Positions 12,421 to 25,866 are shown, numbered from the stretch's first letter. The stretch is DNA of 64,000 nt from Conchocele bisecta (GCA_029237695.1 JAQRGA010000054.1:1-64000), one strand, 5' to 3'. The notes: generated by a model not told the origin, from the sequence alone. Numbers and translations are program-made.

Positions 12421-13539
12421 TCATGCTCTGCATGACTTTTCATTTTTTCCTTGACCGAACAGTACTGACACTGTATCACATCCCGTGATCACGTGTATGA
12501 ACATTAGATGTTGCCTGACTTCTCCTATAGATTGCTGGATTTCCGCAATGTCGTACACGAACAAGGTATTGCCCTTCGACAACATGTGCAGGTGGCATTT
12601 TTCAGTGCTTTGTGACACAAGCATTACCAGCAAGTCCGTGTCTGTTCCAACAACCACTACGTCCTTTGGTCGGGATCGTGCCTGCTTTATGACTACATCG
12701 TGAAGTTTCAACTCTTCAGCAAGCAGCTCTATCAATCTTGATTTGTTTGTTCCATTAGTCAGGAATGCTTCATGGGTAGTCACTGTTTTCATGTCTGCAT
12801 CAAATAATATATCACGGTGGATGTGGTTTTTGATGCTCTTCGTCGTTGCTCCGCTAATTTCGTAGATGCCTGGCTGCCGTAACCATCTAAAAACCACGAC
12901 GACCTCACTGCCACCAAAATGATATGCAATGTATGATACGTAGGACTTACAAACCTCCTTGTAAGTTGCATTTGTCGGCCACACGACTGTGTGAAGGAGG
13001 TAACCTCCATCAATGACAAATGTTACCTCATCAGGAAACGTGGATTGCGGATCAACTTTCGATTTCAACAATGTACCAAGTGCAATTTTGGCAGTAATCC
13101 TCCTTCCACCATCATGAAAGAGAGACGTAGGCTGAGGTGCCAGCTCATACGCTAAGAACTGTTCCATTTCAGATCGACTTTGCATGACGCAAGTGATTCT
13201 GTTGAAGAGCAAAGTAGGATTCACTACAACTTGCTGACCACAGACTGTGACTGTGTTAATCGATGCGTTGATTGTTTTCACTCTGTCATTCCTTTTCAGC
13301 TTTACATCTGTAAATGTTTTATCTGTCATGGAATTTGCTGCTTTTTGGCCTATTTCAAACGCCATGTTACAGTTCACCGACTTTTCGGCAACTAAACCAG
13401 CTGCTATTGCAACAACTGACTTAGAATGACTGGGAAAATGGCAAATGTGCTCGTAACCATCGCAAAAATGTATCGCAAAAATGATCACGTGATTGCGAGC
13501 TTGCATGTAAATCCCTGTGCTGGTCCGATGTACTGGCAT
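12421..13539 (-). pseudogene. N-terminal part of split gene with PIN/FEN-like acidic motif
   Basis: The minus-strand frame opens at 13560; the first ATG in a plausible place is at 13539. It carries ITCVMQSRSEMEQFLAYEL, an FVIDGGYLLH segment, and the hydrophobic strand plus acidic motif VVVVGTDTDLLVML followed by HVITGCDTVS. The pattern of spaced aspartates resembles PIN/FEN-type nucleases. Around 12835-12895 the original frame is off by one and is then restored: the alternate frame there reads DGYGSQASTK. There are thus two compensating shifts. The frame stops at 12421, just after GQGK, where the 8332-12420 insertion begins. The remainder is at 7787-8331. Function unproven; nuclease-like is inference. 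Confidence 0.55.
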
Positions 13540-13739
13540 GGACGCGTGTGAATGTTTCAAGACTCACATATGGGTACACAGCGGGATAATGCATGAACCC
13601 ACTTTGTTAATGAACTAGCTGTGATGCCACGGCCATGGGTCATCCCACCTGACGATTTCAACAAGCGCATCAGCTCTTGCTCGATTGTTTGATCGGTAAA
13701 ATTACCGCCCCAGAAGCGATCAGTTCATCGAATGGTAAA

Positions 13740-14115
13740 ATACCCACCTTCAGTGAACTGCTGGTGCATCTCGAAACCTTAACGCTCGGACGCTCGGGTA
13801 AATGGCATATATTTTCTGTTTCCTTGCTTGGAATTGTTTTCATATTTCTCACACGCATTGCTCCAAGGGTCCTCTACTGCACTGTTGCAAATCCACATCC
13901 GTGCTGCCCCTTCTAAGCCCAGGGTCAAGGTCACATACTTTGTGCATCCCGAATCCTTTTCTCTCGGGTAAATGGCCTATATTTTCTGTTTCCTTGCTTG
14001 AATTTGCTTCATATTTCACACACGCATTGCTCCAAGGGTCCTCTACCTCTGCTAAGCCCAGGGTCAAGGTCAAATACTTTGTACGCTCGAAACCTTAACA
14101 CGCTCTGGTAAATGG
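13740..14115. repeat. ~150-bp tandem repeat, about 2.5 copies, related to the 2500-3665 satellite
   Basis: Units contain CTCGGGTAAATGGC, ATTTTCTGTTTCCTTGCTTG, CACACGCATTGCTCCAAGGG and CCAGGGTCAAGGTCA. They share the order of motifs with the satellite at 2500-3665, so they belong to one superfamily. Confidence 0.75.
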
Positions 14116-15550
14116 CTCATAAATTTGGTTTCCCTTATCCAGCACGTTGTGTTTTCAAATGTGCCCTCGGTTCCTTTGCTGCCACCGTGTGCGCTTCATT
14201 GTCCTCGGACAACTCTTGTTTGATCTAATACTCTTCCACTATTAAGCAAACAACCCGAAGTAGGTGTGAATTTATTTTGTTTTGTTTGATATGTTTTGAA
14301 AACAAAATCACTATTGGCAGCCAGGCGCTTAGGCGATTTATCCAAGCATTTATGTGATCGAGAGTTTTAATGTATTTTTATATGGAGGGGACACAATGAA
14401 CAGTCGAGATAGAGAACATATACGAGATAGGGCATGGTCGAGATAGCTGAGGAAATTTATATTAAACAAATAAGGATTATAATTCGGGTCTTTAGTGAAT
14501 CATCGAGATACTGATATGCGAGATACTGGTGCTCGACTGTATGTGCATTCCCCTGTCACAAGGCAGGGCCAGAGATAAACAGCTGGGATTGAGCTATGGC
14601 CGGTCATGTATGGCTGTGACTGGAGAAACGAGACTTATGGGTTATATAACCAGTGCAGCCCCAGATCAGCCTGAGCATCCGCGCAGTTTGATCTGCCCTA
14701 CACTGTCTGCCATGCAGTCTATAAATCACCTGTCCTGCTTCTAACAAACAATATATATCCATATCAGACTGCAGGAATGCTAGAAGATCAGGATCTAGTC
14801 AGACCAGAAATGTCATAATCTCCATTCTCCAGTCAGGGCCACATATCAGTGCCACTGCAAAGGTGTGTCCATCCTTTCAAAGCCATTTACTTGCACGCTA
14901 TCTAGCTGGCTTCCGTAAATGTAAACTTTGCAATTTGTTTTAGTGTACACAAGGCACATGTATATTATTATTATCGCCGCATGGAATGTCGCCTTAGTGA
15001 CTCTTCCCCTGTAGTGTGCAGGTCTCATTGCAAATGTGATGCAGCACAAATGAGCAGATATGTTGTAGTTGTGTTGTGTCGTACATCAGATAGTATTATC
15101 GTATGTTGCAATGTAACACTCATGTCTCAGCTTGAGTTTCCAAATGAAATATTGTATATTGTATCTTAGAATTGTGCACTTTATTTTTCGGGCTTGAATT
15201 TTCAAATTGAAAATATACAGTGTATCATCAGCATTTATATTTGTGTGGTATCTCAAATTGAGTTTTAAACTATGCATACTGGATGGCTTATGTAGGAGTT
15301 ATCACCCTTTACATTTTCCTTATTTGCTTAGCTTGTCACCACGATTAACACCAAACATTATCAACATTTTTAAATTCAGACAAGTTCATACACCAGTTTA
15401 GGCACAGCTTGTCCACGCAATAATTAGAGTTCTACTCGACAGATCATAACCAAATTTGGTATACATGTTTATCACCACAAGACGAAGCAGCCTATTGATT
15501 TTCAAGCATTTCTAATGTCTTATCTCCCCTTGGCAGCCATTTTTAGCTCG
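14116..15550. other. Gene-free stretch
   Basis: No gene recognised. A segment at about 14615-14770 (GACTGGAGAAACGAGACTTATG to AACAAACAATATAT) recurs, diverged, at about 26240-26385, so it is a dispersed repeat. GAGATA-rich sequence lies at 14400-14530. Confidence 0.4.
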
Positions 15551-15559
15551 ACTATTCGA

Positions 15560-17275
15560 AGAATAAGTAGAGCTTATGTTGTCACCCCGGCGTCGGCGTC
15601 ACCGTCACCGTCACCGTCACGCCTTGGTTAAGGTTTTTAGTCAACCTTGTATATGGAATACTACTGGCCCTACACCCACCATACTTGCACAACTTCATCT
15701 CCTAGTGATGTACATCAATAACCCCTGATCTATATTTGACCTTGACCTACATTTCCTCTTGAATTACTTAGTTAATTCCCCTTGGTTAAGGTTTTTAGTC
15801 AACCTTGGTTAAGGTTTTTAGTCAAGCTTGTACATGGAATACCATTGTGCATACAGACACCATACTTGGACAACCTTTTCTCATAGCGATGTACATCAAT
15901 AACCCCTGATCTATATTTGACCTTGACCTACATTTCCTCTTGAATTACTTACTTAATTCCCCTTGGTTAAGGTTTTTAGTCAACCTTGGTTAAGGTTTTT
16001 AGTCAAGCTTGTACATGGAATACTATTGTGTATACATACACCATACTTGGACAACCTTTTCTCATAGGGATGTACATCAATAACCCCTGATCTATATTTG
16101 ACCTTGACCTACATTTCCTCTTGAATTACTTAGTTAATTCCCCTTGGTTAAGGTTGTTAGTCAAGCTTGTATATGGAATACTCCTGGCCCTACACCCACC
16201 ATACTTGAACAACTTCATCTCCTCGTGATATACATCAACAACCCCTGGCCTATATTTGACCTTGACCTACATTTAACCTTGAATTACATAGTTAATTCCC
16301 CTTGGCTAAGGTTTTTAGTCAACCTTGGTTAAGGTTTTTAGTCAAATATATGGAATATTCCTAGCCCTACACCCACCATACTTGGACAACTTCATCTCCT
16401 AGTGATGTACATCAACAACCCCTGACCTATAGTTGACCTTGACCTACATTTAACCTTGAATTACATAGTTAATTCCCCTTGGTTAAGGTTTTTAGTCAAC
16501 CTTGGTTAAGGTTTTTAGTCAAGCTTGTACATGGAATACTAGTGTGCATACAGACACCATACTTGGACAACCTTTTCTCATAGGGATGTACATCAATAAC
16601 CCCTGATCTATATTTGACATTGACCTACATTTCCTCTTCAATTACTTAGTTAATTCCCCTTGTTTAAGGTTTTTAGTCTAGCTTGTATATGGAATATTCC
16701 TGGCCCTACACCCACCATACTTGGACAACTTCATATCCTAGTGATGTACATCAACAACCCCTGACCTATATTTGACCTTGACCTACATTTAACTTTGAAT
16801 TACTTAGTTAATTCCCCTTGGTTAAGGTTTTTAGTCAAGCTTGTACATGGAATACTATTGTGCATACTAACACCATACTTGGGCAACCTTTTCTCATAGC
16901 GATGTACATCAATAACCCCTGATCTATATTTGACCTTGACCTACATTTCCTCTTGAATTACTTACTTAATTCTCATTGGTTAAGGTTTTTAGTCAAGCTT
17001 GTATATGGAATATTCCTGGGCCTACAGCAACCATACTTGGAAAACTTCATCTCCTAGTGATGTACATCAATAACCCCTGACCTATATCTGACATTGACCT
17101 ACATTTAACCTTGAATTACTTACTTAATTTCCCTTCGTTAAGGTTTTTAGTCAGCCTTGGTTAAGGTTTTTATGCAGGCCGCGGCCACATTGACCTACAT
17201 TTAACCTTGAATTACTTACGTAATTTCCCTTGGTTAAGGTTTTTAGTCAACCTTGGTTAAGGTTTTTATGCAGGC
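15560..17275. repeat. ~185-bp tandem array, about nine copies
   Basis: The unit has CCTTGGTTAAGGTTTTTAGT (often doubled), a CTTGTACATGGAATACT part, CATACTTGGACAAC, GATGTACATCAATAACCCC and TTGACCTTGACCTACATTT. Copies vary at scattered sites and by presence of the doubled TTAAGG block. No coding potential. Confidence 0.85.
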
Positions 17276-17596
17276 CGCGGTGTGTACATTGACAACCCTC
17301 GTAGTCGAGCTATGCTGTTCTCCTACAGCTCTTGTTAATTTTTGCACTCTGTATCCTTGTCCTCTCAATAACTCTACTTTACGGATCGTAACCAAATTCG
17401 GTATACATGTTTATCATGGCAAGAGAAAGGAAGATTCCTATTGATTTTCAAAATTTCCGATGACTTATCTCCCCTTGGCGACCATTTTTAATTTTCGCAT
17501 TCTGTCCACGCAATATCTCGAGTTCTACTTGACTGATCGTAACTACATTTGGCATGCATGTTTATCATGGCAATATGAAGAATCCTATTGATTTTT

Positions 17597-18610
17597 AGCT
17601 CACCTGAACGAAGCTCATGTGAGCTATTGTTACCGCAATGTGTCCGTCATCCGTCCGTGAAGATTTTCAAACGTCTTCTCCTCGGTAACCATTGGGCCTA
17701 TAGTCACCAAACTTTGTGGTCATGGTCCTTAGGTAGGGGGATTACAAAATTGTTAAAATGACGTAATTATGTAATCCAAGATGGCCGCCATCTAAAAATA
17801 GCACAAATTCTTCAAAAATCTTCTTCTCAAGAACCGCCAACCGGATTTCGACAAAACTTGGTAGGAATGATCGATGTACAATGCTCTTTCAAATTTGTTA
17901 AAATGGTGACCCCGGGGTCAAAAATGGGCGTGGCCTGTGGGGTCAAATTGGGGTAAAGTTTTATTTTTGACCGAATATGGTCATGTCGTATATCAAATCG
18001 AGGCGATATATCAAAGAGGCGATCACTCTGGTGCATTTTTTGTCGAAATCGGATGGTTATGTCATCCAAGATGGCCACCGAAAGGTCAAAAGGTCGTTCT
18101 TTTATTAGAGATTTCAAAATTCTTCTTCACAAGAACTGCTTGGCCCAACCCAAACTTAAAAGTTATGATCCATGGGTAAAGCCTTTTCAGATTTGTTAAT
18201 GGAGGTCATCGCTAATCCAAGATGGCCGCCATCTAAAAATAGCATAAATTCTTAAAAAATCCTCTTCTCATGAACCGCTAGCTGGATTTCGACGAAACTT
18301 GGTAGGAATGATAGATGTACAATGCTCTTTCAAAGTTGTTAAAATGGTGACCCCAGTGTCAAAATGGCCCATGGGTTCAAATTTTATTTTTGACCGAATA
18401 TGGTCATGTCTCTATCAAATCGAAGGTATCAAAGAGGCGATTGCTCTTGTACATTTTTTGTCGAAATTGGATGGTTATGTCATCCAAGATGGCCGCCAAA
18501 AGGTCGTTCTTTTAATAAAGATTTCAAACATCATGTTCTCGTGAACCACTTGGCCGATATTGGCCAAACTTCACGGTAATGGTTATTGGGTCAAGCCTTC
18601 TCATTTTTTG
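17597..18610. repeat. Composite repeat AGCTCACCTGA family, copy 1 (truncated)
   Basis: It starts AGCTCACCTGAACGAAGCTC (a palindrome-like head followed by GTGAGCTATTGTTACCGC). It continues with ~411-bp units bearing CCAAGATGGCCGCC, GAACCGCCAACCGGATTTCG and GTGACCCCGGGGTCAAAAA. It ends abruptly near 18610 at a GTC/GCG microsatellite instead of the usual family terminus. Conserved plus-strand frames over these units are a consequence of repetition and lack any protein signature. Confidence 0.75.
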
Positions 18611-18629
18611 TCCCGCCTGCTTTAGCATA

Positions 18630-18722
18630 GCTTTTCCGTCGGCGGCATCAGCGGCGTCGGCGGCGTCGGCGGCGTCGGCGTCGTCGTCGGCGGCGGCGGC
18701 GTCGTCATCGGCGGCGGCGTCA
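18630..18722. repeat. GCG/GTC trinucleotide microsatellite
   Basis: About 90 bases of GGCGTC/GGC/GTC triplets. In the plus frame it gives an Ala/Ser run that is not evidence of a gene. Confidence 0.85.
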
Positions 18723-18759
18723 ACATTTCACATTAAGTTTTTGCGTTTAGCTCACTTTC

Positions 18760-21320
18760 CACAAAACTATAACTCCTACGACCTCCATACTTGGTATACA
18801 TCAACACTGTGGTGTAACCATCTCACACAGAGGAAGCCCATGTCACCTTCACCTACTTTTCATGGTTCATTGACCTACTTTTCACATGCATTCAACATTA
18901 AGTTTTTGCGTTTAGCTCTGTTTCTAAAACTTAACGCTCAGGTTAATTTTCATTGTAACTTCTGTTTCCCTCAATGGAATGCTTTAATATTCCATACATG
19001 CATTTGTAACAACATCCCGCATCATTCTACAGAAAGCCCATGGTGCCCGCTAACCCCAAAGGTTAAGGTCACTGACTTAGAAATTTCCGTGTTTGGAAAA
19101 ATTAACGCTCACTTTATGGTTTAATATTCCATACATGCATTTGTAACAACATCCCGCATCATTCTACAGAAAGCCATGGTGCCCGCTAACCCCAAATAAA
19201 CCCAAATGTCAAGGTCACTGACTTAGAAATTTCCGTGTTTGCACACAAATTAACGCTCACTTTATGGTTTAATATTCCATACATGCATTTGTAACAACAT
19301 CCCGCATCATTCTACAGAAAGCCCATGGTGCCCGCTAACCCCAAATAACCCCAAATGTCAAGGTCACTGACTTAGAAATTTCCGTGTTTGCACAAATTAA
19401 CGCTCACTTTATGGTTTAATATTCCATACATGCATTTGTAACAACATCCCGCATCATTCTACAGAAAGCCCATGGTGCCCGCTAACCCCAAATAACCCAA
19501 AAAAGGTCAAGGTCACTGACTTAGAAATTTCCGTGTTTGCACAAATTAACGCTCACTTTATGCTTTAATATTCCATACATGCATTTGTAACAACATCCCG
19601 CATCATTCTACAGAAAGCCCATGGTGCCCGCTAACCCCAAATAACCCCAAAGATCAAGGTCACTGACTTAGAAATTTCCGTGTTTGCACAAATTAACGCT
19701 CACTTTATGGTTTAATATTCCATACATGCATTTGTAACAACATCCCGCATCATTCTACAGAAAGCCCATGGTGCCCGCTAACCCCAAAGGTCGAGGTCAC
19801 TGACTTAGAAATTTCCGTGTTTGGAAAAATTAACGCTCATTTTATGCTTTAATATTCCATACATGCATTTGTAACAACATCCCGCATCATTCTACAGAAA
19901 GCCCATGGTGCCCGCTAGCCCCAAAGGTCAAGGTCACTGACTTAGAAATTAACGCTCAGTTTATGCTTTAATATTCCATACATGCATTTGTAACAACATC
20001 CCGCATCATTCTACAGAAAGCCGCCCATCATTCTACAGAAAGCCCATGGTGCCCGCTAACCCCAAAGGTCAAGGTCACTGACTTAAAAATTTCCGTGTTT
20101 GAAAAAATTAACGCTCAGTTTATGCTTTAATCTTTCATACATGCATCTGTAACAACATCCCGCATCATTCTACAGAAAACCCATGGTGCCCGCTATCCCC
20201 AAAGGTCAAGGTCACTGACTTAGAAATTAAAGCTCAGTTTATGCTTTAATATTCCATACATGCATTTGTAACAACATCCCGCATCATTCTACAGAAAGCC
20301 CATAATTCTACAGAAAGCCCATGGTGCCCACTAACCCCAAAGGTCAAGGTCACTGACTTAGAAATTTCCTTTGTGTTTGGAAAAATTAACGCTCAGTTTA
20401 TGCTTTAATATTTCATACTGCATTTGTAACAACATCCCGCATCATTCTACAGAAAGCCCATGGTGCCCGCTGACCCCAAAGGTCAAGGTCACTGACTTAG
20501 AAATTTCCGTGTTTGGAAAAGTTAACGCTCAGTTTATGCTTTAATATTCCATATGCATTTGTAACAACATCCCGCATCATTCTACAGAAAGCCCATGGTG
20601 CCCGCTATCCCCAAAGGTCAAGGTCACTGACTTAAGAAATTAACGCTCAGTTTATGCATTAATATTCCATACATGCATTTGTAACAACATCCCGCATCAT
20701 TCTACAGAAAGCCGCCCATCATTCTACAGAAAGCCCATGTGCCGCTAACCCCACAAAGGTCATACTGACTTAGAAATTTCCGTGTTTGGAAAAGTGAACG
20801 CTCAGTTTATGCTTTAATATTTCATACATGCTTTATTTGTAACAACATCCCGCATCATTCTACAGAAAGCCATGGTGCCGCTGACCCCAAAGGTCAAGGT
20901 CACTGACTTAGAAATTTCCGTGTTTGGAAAAGTTAACGCTCAGTTTATGCTTTAATATTCCATATATGCATTTGTAACACATCCCGCATCATTCTACAGA
21001 AAGCCCATGGTGCCCGCTATCCCCAAAGGTCAAGGTCACTGACTTAAGAAATTAACGCTCAGTTTATGCATTAATATTCCATACATGCATTTGTAACAAC
21101 ATCCCGCATCATTCTACAGAAAGCCGCCCATCATTCTACAGAAAGCCCATGGTGCCCGCTAACCCCAAAGGTCAAGGTCACTGACTTAGAAATTTCCGTG
21201 TTTGGAAAAGTGAACGCTCAGTTTATGCTTTAATATTCCATACATGCATTTGTAACAACATCCCGCATCATTCTACAGAAAGCCCATGGTGCTCACTAAC
21301 CCCAAGGTTATTACAAGCTC
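18760..21320. repeat. ~145-bp satellite array, about 17 copies
   Basis: The unit TTAATATTCCATACATGCAT, then TTGTAACAACATCCCGCATC, then ATTCTACAGAAAGCCCATGG, then CCAAAGGTCAAGGTCACTGA with AATTAACGCTCA, recurs throughout. Several units carry a local duplication of ATTCTACAGAAAGCC. Higher-order periodicity is visible: the ~19980-20330 arrangement repeats at ~20650 and ~21070. Confidence 0.9.
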
Positions 21321-21779
21321 CTTATATACTATCAAACTGCGCCAGGCGGGACATTTTGCTCCGCGGAGCTCTTGTGTTTAAATGGTGGTCATCGCGAAAT
21401 CAAAGATGGCCGCTGTTGAAAAGTAGGTCAAATTGGAACTGCCAGGCCGATTTTTACGAAACTTGGTAAGAATGATCGATAGTTAATGCTGGTTCAGATT
21501 CCTTCAAATGGTGGACCCCGTGTCAAAAATTGGCGGGGCAGGAGGGGTCAAGTAACGGGTCAAATGTCATATTTGACCGAATATGGTCATGTCATATATC
21601 AAATCAAAGGTATCGACGAGACGGTCACTCTGGAGCTTTTTTTTGTCGAAATCAGGTAATTACGTCATCCGAGATGGCCGCCGAAAGGTCGTTCTTTCAA
21701 TATAGATTACAAACGTCTTCTTCTCGTGAACCACTTAGCCAATATTGGCCAAACTTCACAGTAATGGTCAGTGGGTCAA

Positions 21780-22832
21780 GCCTTTTCATTTTGGTCGCGC
21801 CCGCTTGCGGAAAGCGCGATATAGTCGGCAATTTGGCGTACGTACGTGTGTCCGGTTAAAGTTTTTGGTTATGTTGTTTGGTTATGTTTTTTGGTTAAGT
21901 TTTTTGGTTAAAGTTAAAGTTTTTGGTTAAGTTTTTTGGTTAAGTTTTTTGGTTAAAGCCTTTTCATTTTTGTCGCGCCCGCTTGCGGAAAGCGCGATAT
22001 AGTCGGCAATTTGGCGTACGTACGTGTGTCCGGTTAAAGTTTTTGGTTAAGTTGTTTGGTTAAGTTTTTTGGTTAAGTTTTTTGGTTAAAGTTAAAGTTT
22101 TTGGTTAAGTTTTTTGGTTAAGTTTTTTGGTTAAAGTTTTTGGTTAAGTTTTTTGGTTAAGTTTTTTGGTTTAAGTTTTTCGTTATACTATATTTCTGCA
22201 ACTGCTTTGCCCATTACCTTGAAACTTCACATGGGTGTTTATCATAATCTATATTTTCATTCTACCCCCCTCCCGTACGGCCCCTGTGCCCAATGTCAAG
22301 GTCAAATTACTTTGAAGTTTTTGGTTAAGTTCTTTGGTTAATGTTTTTGGTTAACTTTTTCGGTTAAGTTTTTTGGTTAAAGTTTTTGGTTAAGTTTTTT
22401 GGTTAAAGTTTTTCGTTATACTATATCTCTGCAACTGCTTTGCCCATTACCTTGAAACTTCACATGGGTGTTTATCATCATCTATATTTTCATTCTCCCC
22501 CCATCCCCCTCCCGTGCGGCCCCTGTGCCCAATGTCAAAGTCAAATTACTTTGAAGTTTTTGGTTAAGTTTTTTGGTTAAAGTTTTTGGTTAAGTTTTTT
22601 GGTTAAAGTTTTTGGTTAAGTTTTTTGGTTAAGTTTTTTGGTTAAAGTTTTTCGTTATACTATATCTCTGCAACTGCTTTGCCCATTACCTTGAAACTTC
22701 ACATGGGTGTTTATCATCATCTATATTTTCATTCTACCCCCCTCCCGTTCGGCCCCTGTGCCCAATATCAAGGTCAAATTACTTTGAAGTTTTTGGTTAA
22801 GTTTTTTGGTTAAAGTTTTTAGTTAAGTTGTT
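21780..22832. repeat. TTAAGTTTTTTGG microsatellite with ~230-bp interspersed units
   Basis: Stretches of GGTTAAGTTTTTTGGTTAAA alternate with three copies of a unit containing ATACTATATCTCTGCAACTG, TTGCCCATTACCTTGAAACT and a C-rich segment with CGGCCCCTGTGCCCAAT. The stretch GCGCCCGCTTGCGGAAAGCG at 21788 is repeated at 21975. Confidence 0.85.
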
Positions 22833-24943
22833 AGCTCACCTGAGCGAAGCTCTTGTGAGCTATTGTTACCGCAATGTGTCCGTCGTCCGTCGTCGTCGTC
22901 CGTCGTCTGTCGTCCGTGAACATTTTCAAACGTCTTCTCCTTGGTAACCATTGGGTCTATAGTCACCAAACTTCATGGTCATGGTCCTTAGGTAGGGGGA
23001 TTACAAAATTGTTAAAATGACGTCATTACGTAATCCAAGATGGCCGCCGTCTAAAAATAGCACAAATTCTTAAAAAATCTTCTTCTCAAGAACCGCCAAC
23101 CGGATTTCGACAAAACTTGGTAGGAATGATCGATGTACATTGCTCTTTCAAAGTTGTTAAAATGGTGACCCTGGGGTCAAAAATGGGCGTGGCCCGTGGG
23201 GTCAAATTGGGGTCAAATTTTATTTTTGACTGAATATGGTCATTTCATATATCAAATTGAAGGTATCAATGAGGCGATCACTCTGGTGCATTTTTTGTCG
23301 AAATCGGATTGTTATGTCATCCAAGATGGCCGCCAAAAGGTCAAAAGGTCGTTCTTTTATTAGAGATTTCAAAATTCTTCTTCACATGAACCGCTTGGCC
23401 CATGGTAGCCAAACTTGAAAGTTATGGTCCATGGGTGAAGCCTTTTCAGATTTGTTAAAATGGAGGTCATCGCTAATCCAAGATGGCCGCCGTCTAAAAA
23501 TAGCATAAATTCTTAAAAAATCTTCTCATGAACCGCTTGCCGGATTTCGACGAAACTTGGTAGGAATGATCGATGTACATTGCTCTTTCAAAGTTGTTAA
23601 AATGGTGACCCCGGGGTCAAAAATGGGCGTGGCCCGTGGGGTCAAATTGGGGTCAAATTTTTTCAGATCGAAGATATCAATGAGGCGATCACTCTGGTAC
23701 ATTTTTTGTCAAAATCGGATTGTTATGTCATCCAAGATGCCCGCCGAAATGTCAAAAGGTCGTTCTTTTATTAGAGATTTCAAAATTCTTCTTCACATGA
23801 ACCGCTTGGCTCATGGTAGCCAAACTTCACAGTTATGGTCCATGGGTGAAGCCTTTTCAGATTTGTTAAAATGGAGGTCATCGCTAATCCAAGATGGCCG
23901 CCGTCTAAAAATAGCATAAATTCTTAAAAAATCTTCTCATGAACCGCTTGCCGGATTTCGACGAAACTTGGTAGGAATGATCGATGTACATTGCTCTTTC
24001 AAAGTTGTTAAAATGGTGACCCCGGGGTCAAAAATGGGCGTGGCCCGTGGGGTCAAATTGGGGTCAAATTTTTTCAGATCGAAGATATCAATGAGGCGAT
24101 CACTCTGGTACATTTTTTGTCAAAATCGGATTGTTATGTCATCCAAGATGCCCGCCGAAATGTCAAAAGGTCGTTCTTTTATTAGAGATTTCAAAATTCT
24201 TCTTCACATGAACCGCTTGGCTCATGGTAGCCAAACTTCACAGTTATGGTCCATGGGTGAAGCCTTTTCAGATTTGTTAAAATGGAGGTCATCGCTAATC
24301 CAAGATGGCCGCCATCTAAAAATAGCATCAATTCTTAAAAAATCTTCTCATGAACCGCTGGCCGGATTTCGACTAAACTTCGTAGGAATGGTCGATTTAC
24401 AATGCTCTTTCAATGTTATGAAGATGGTGACCCCGGGGTCAAAAATGGGCGTGGTCCGTGTGGTTCAAATTAGGGTCAAATTTTATTTTTGACCGAATAT
24501 GCTCATGTCATATATCAAATTGAAGGTATCAATGAGGCGATTGCTCTGGTGCCATATTTGTCGGAATCGGATGATTATGTCATCCATGATGGCCACCAAA
24601 GGGTTCATTTATTCAAGATTTTGAACTTCTTTTTCTCAGGAACCACATGGCCGATGCTGGCCAAACTTCATAGGAAGTTAAGATCCTTGGGTGAAGCATT
24701 TTCAGATTTGGTAAAATGAGAGTCATCGCTTAATTCAAGATGACCGCCATCTAAAAATAGCACAATTTTTTTAAAACACATGAACTCACTGTCACATTCT
24801 CCTCTAGTGTTCATGGAGTCAGGTGAACGAATTAGGGCCATCATGGCCCTCTTGTTTTAAAACACATGAACTCAATGTCACATTCTCTTTAGGTGTTCAT
24901 GGAGTCAGGTGAGCGAATTAGGGCCATCATGGCCCTCTTGTTT
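22833..24943. repeat. Composite repeat AGCTCACCTGA family, copy 2 (full length)
   Basis: It starts AGCTCACCTGAGCGAAGCTC and ends with the hairpin AGGGCCATCATGGCCCT followed by CTTGTTT; this 3' end is itself duplicated (about 24770-24858 and 24859-24943). The middle is made of ~411-bp units. Two of them (about 23527-23937 and 23938-24348) are virtually identical. A defined head and a terminal hairpin suggest a mobile, perhaps Helitron-like non-autonomous element, but the canonical CTRR end is not present. No protein is encoded. Confidence 0.75.
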
Positions 24944-25604
24944 TTTTACCTTGACCTATTTTTTCCACTCTTATCTGGTACTAATACATGTATGCCAGCC
25001 TGCAACTGCATATAGGTTTTCTCATACACTGTCTTCTTTTGCCATCTCAGGCCACTGACAGTTGTCAATCTCAATCTTGATCATAATGTGATCATAATAA
25101 CATTAATAGCCAATTATCTGTTATCAAATCTGTAGAAAACTCCGCATCCGTGGCTTTGCCTCGTCTCTTGTCTATATCTGTCTTAGCCAGGAGGCCGCCT
25201 AACCTTTGCTTCTGTTGACCACAGACTGAGGCAGAGTGCATTCACTGTAGCGGTAATTGTACGATCAGACATACCTATATTAGTCCTGTTGTGGTAAATA
25301 AAATATCTGAGAACGGACACAAGGTCATTGCGACAAGAACAGCATACCCAATGACCGTGTTGCTCGTTTATCCCACTACATACACTACGACCGGCAAAAT
25401 AGCCGTAACTGGAAATGTCTCGTATAGTAACATGAGTGACGATTTAAAATGATATTTATTAAACTTGTTCAATGATTTCAAAGAAACAAGGTTAAGTACT
25501 CTGAATACATACATGTGGGTTTTGCAAGATAATGATTCACTTCCTGACAGGTATCGATATTTACCAATATATATCTTCCATTTTCTTCATCATTGCAATG
25601 AAAA

Positions 25605-25668
25605 TATATGTTGCTACCACTCATTTGAACCGTCTCAAGACGGTTCAACTGGGTGGTAACAACATATA
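25605..25668. repeat. Hairpin-forming inverted repeat
   Basis: TATATGTTGCTACCAC and GTGGTAACAACATATA form the outer arms. TGAACCGTCT and AGACGGTTCA form the inner arms. Confidence 0.75.
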
Positions 25669-25866
25669 CTTTTGATGGGAAATAAGAAAAATAATGATTT
25701 TAACATGTTCAACATGAAAGGGTTTTTCATTGAGCTGCCAAGTATGTGGCTGTGTGGGCTGAGGCCGGGATGCGCCAGTTGCTATGTACCCCAGTCTCGG
25801 TTACTACTGTACATGAGTGACAATGGGGCGCATTCTCACAAAAAGGCACATTATTGTGTTTGCAAG

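Noticed and set aside
18579..19124. 181-codon Ala/Ser-rich frame
   Set aside because: It is produced by a GCG/GTC microsatellite running into satellite DNA.
23557..24492. Long plus-strand frames conserved between composite-repeat copies (also 28779-30003)
   Set aside because: Conservation follows from DNA-level repetition; there are no domains, the frames end at random and substitutions show no codon bias.
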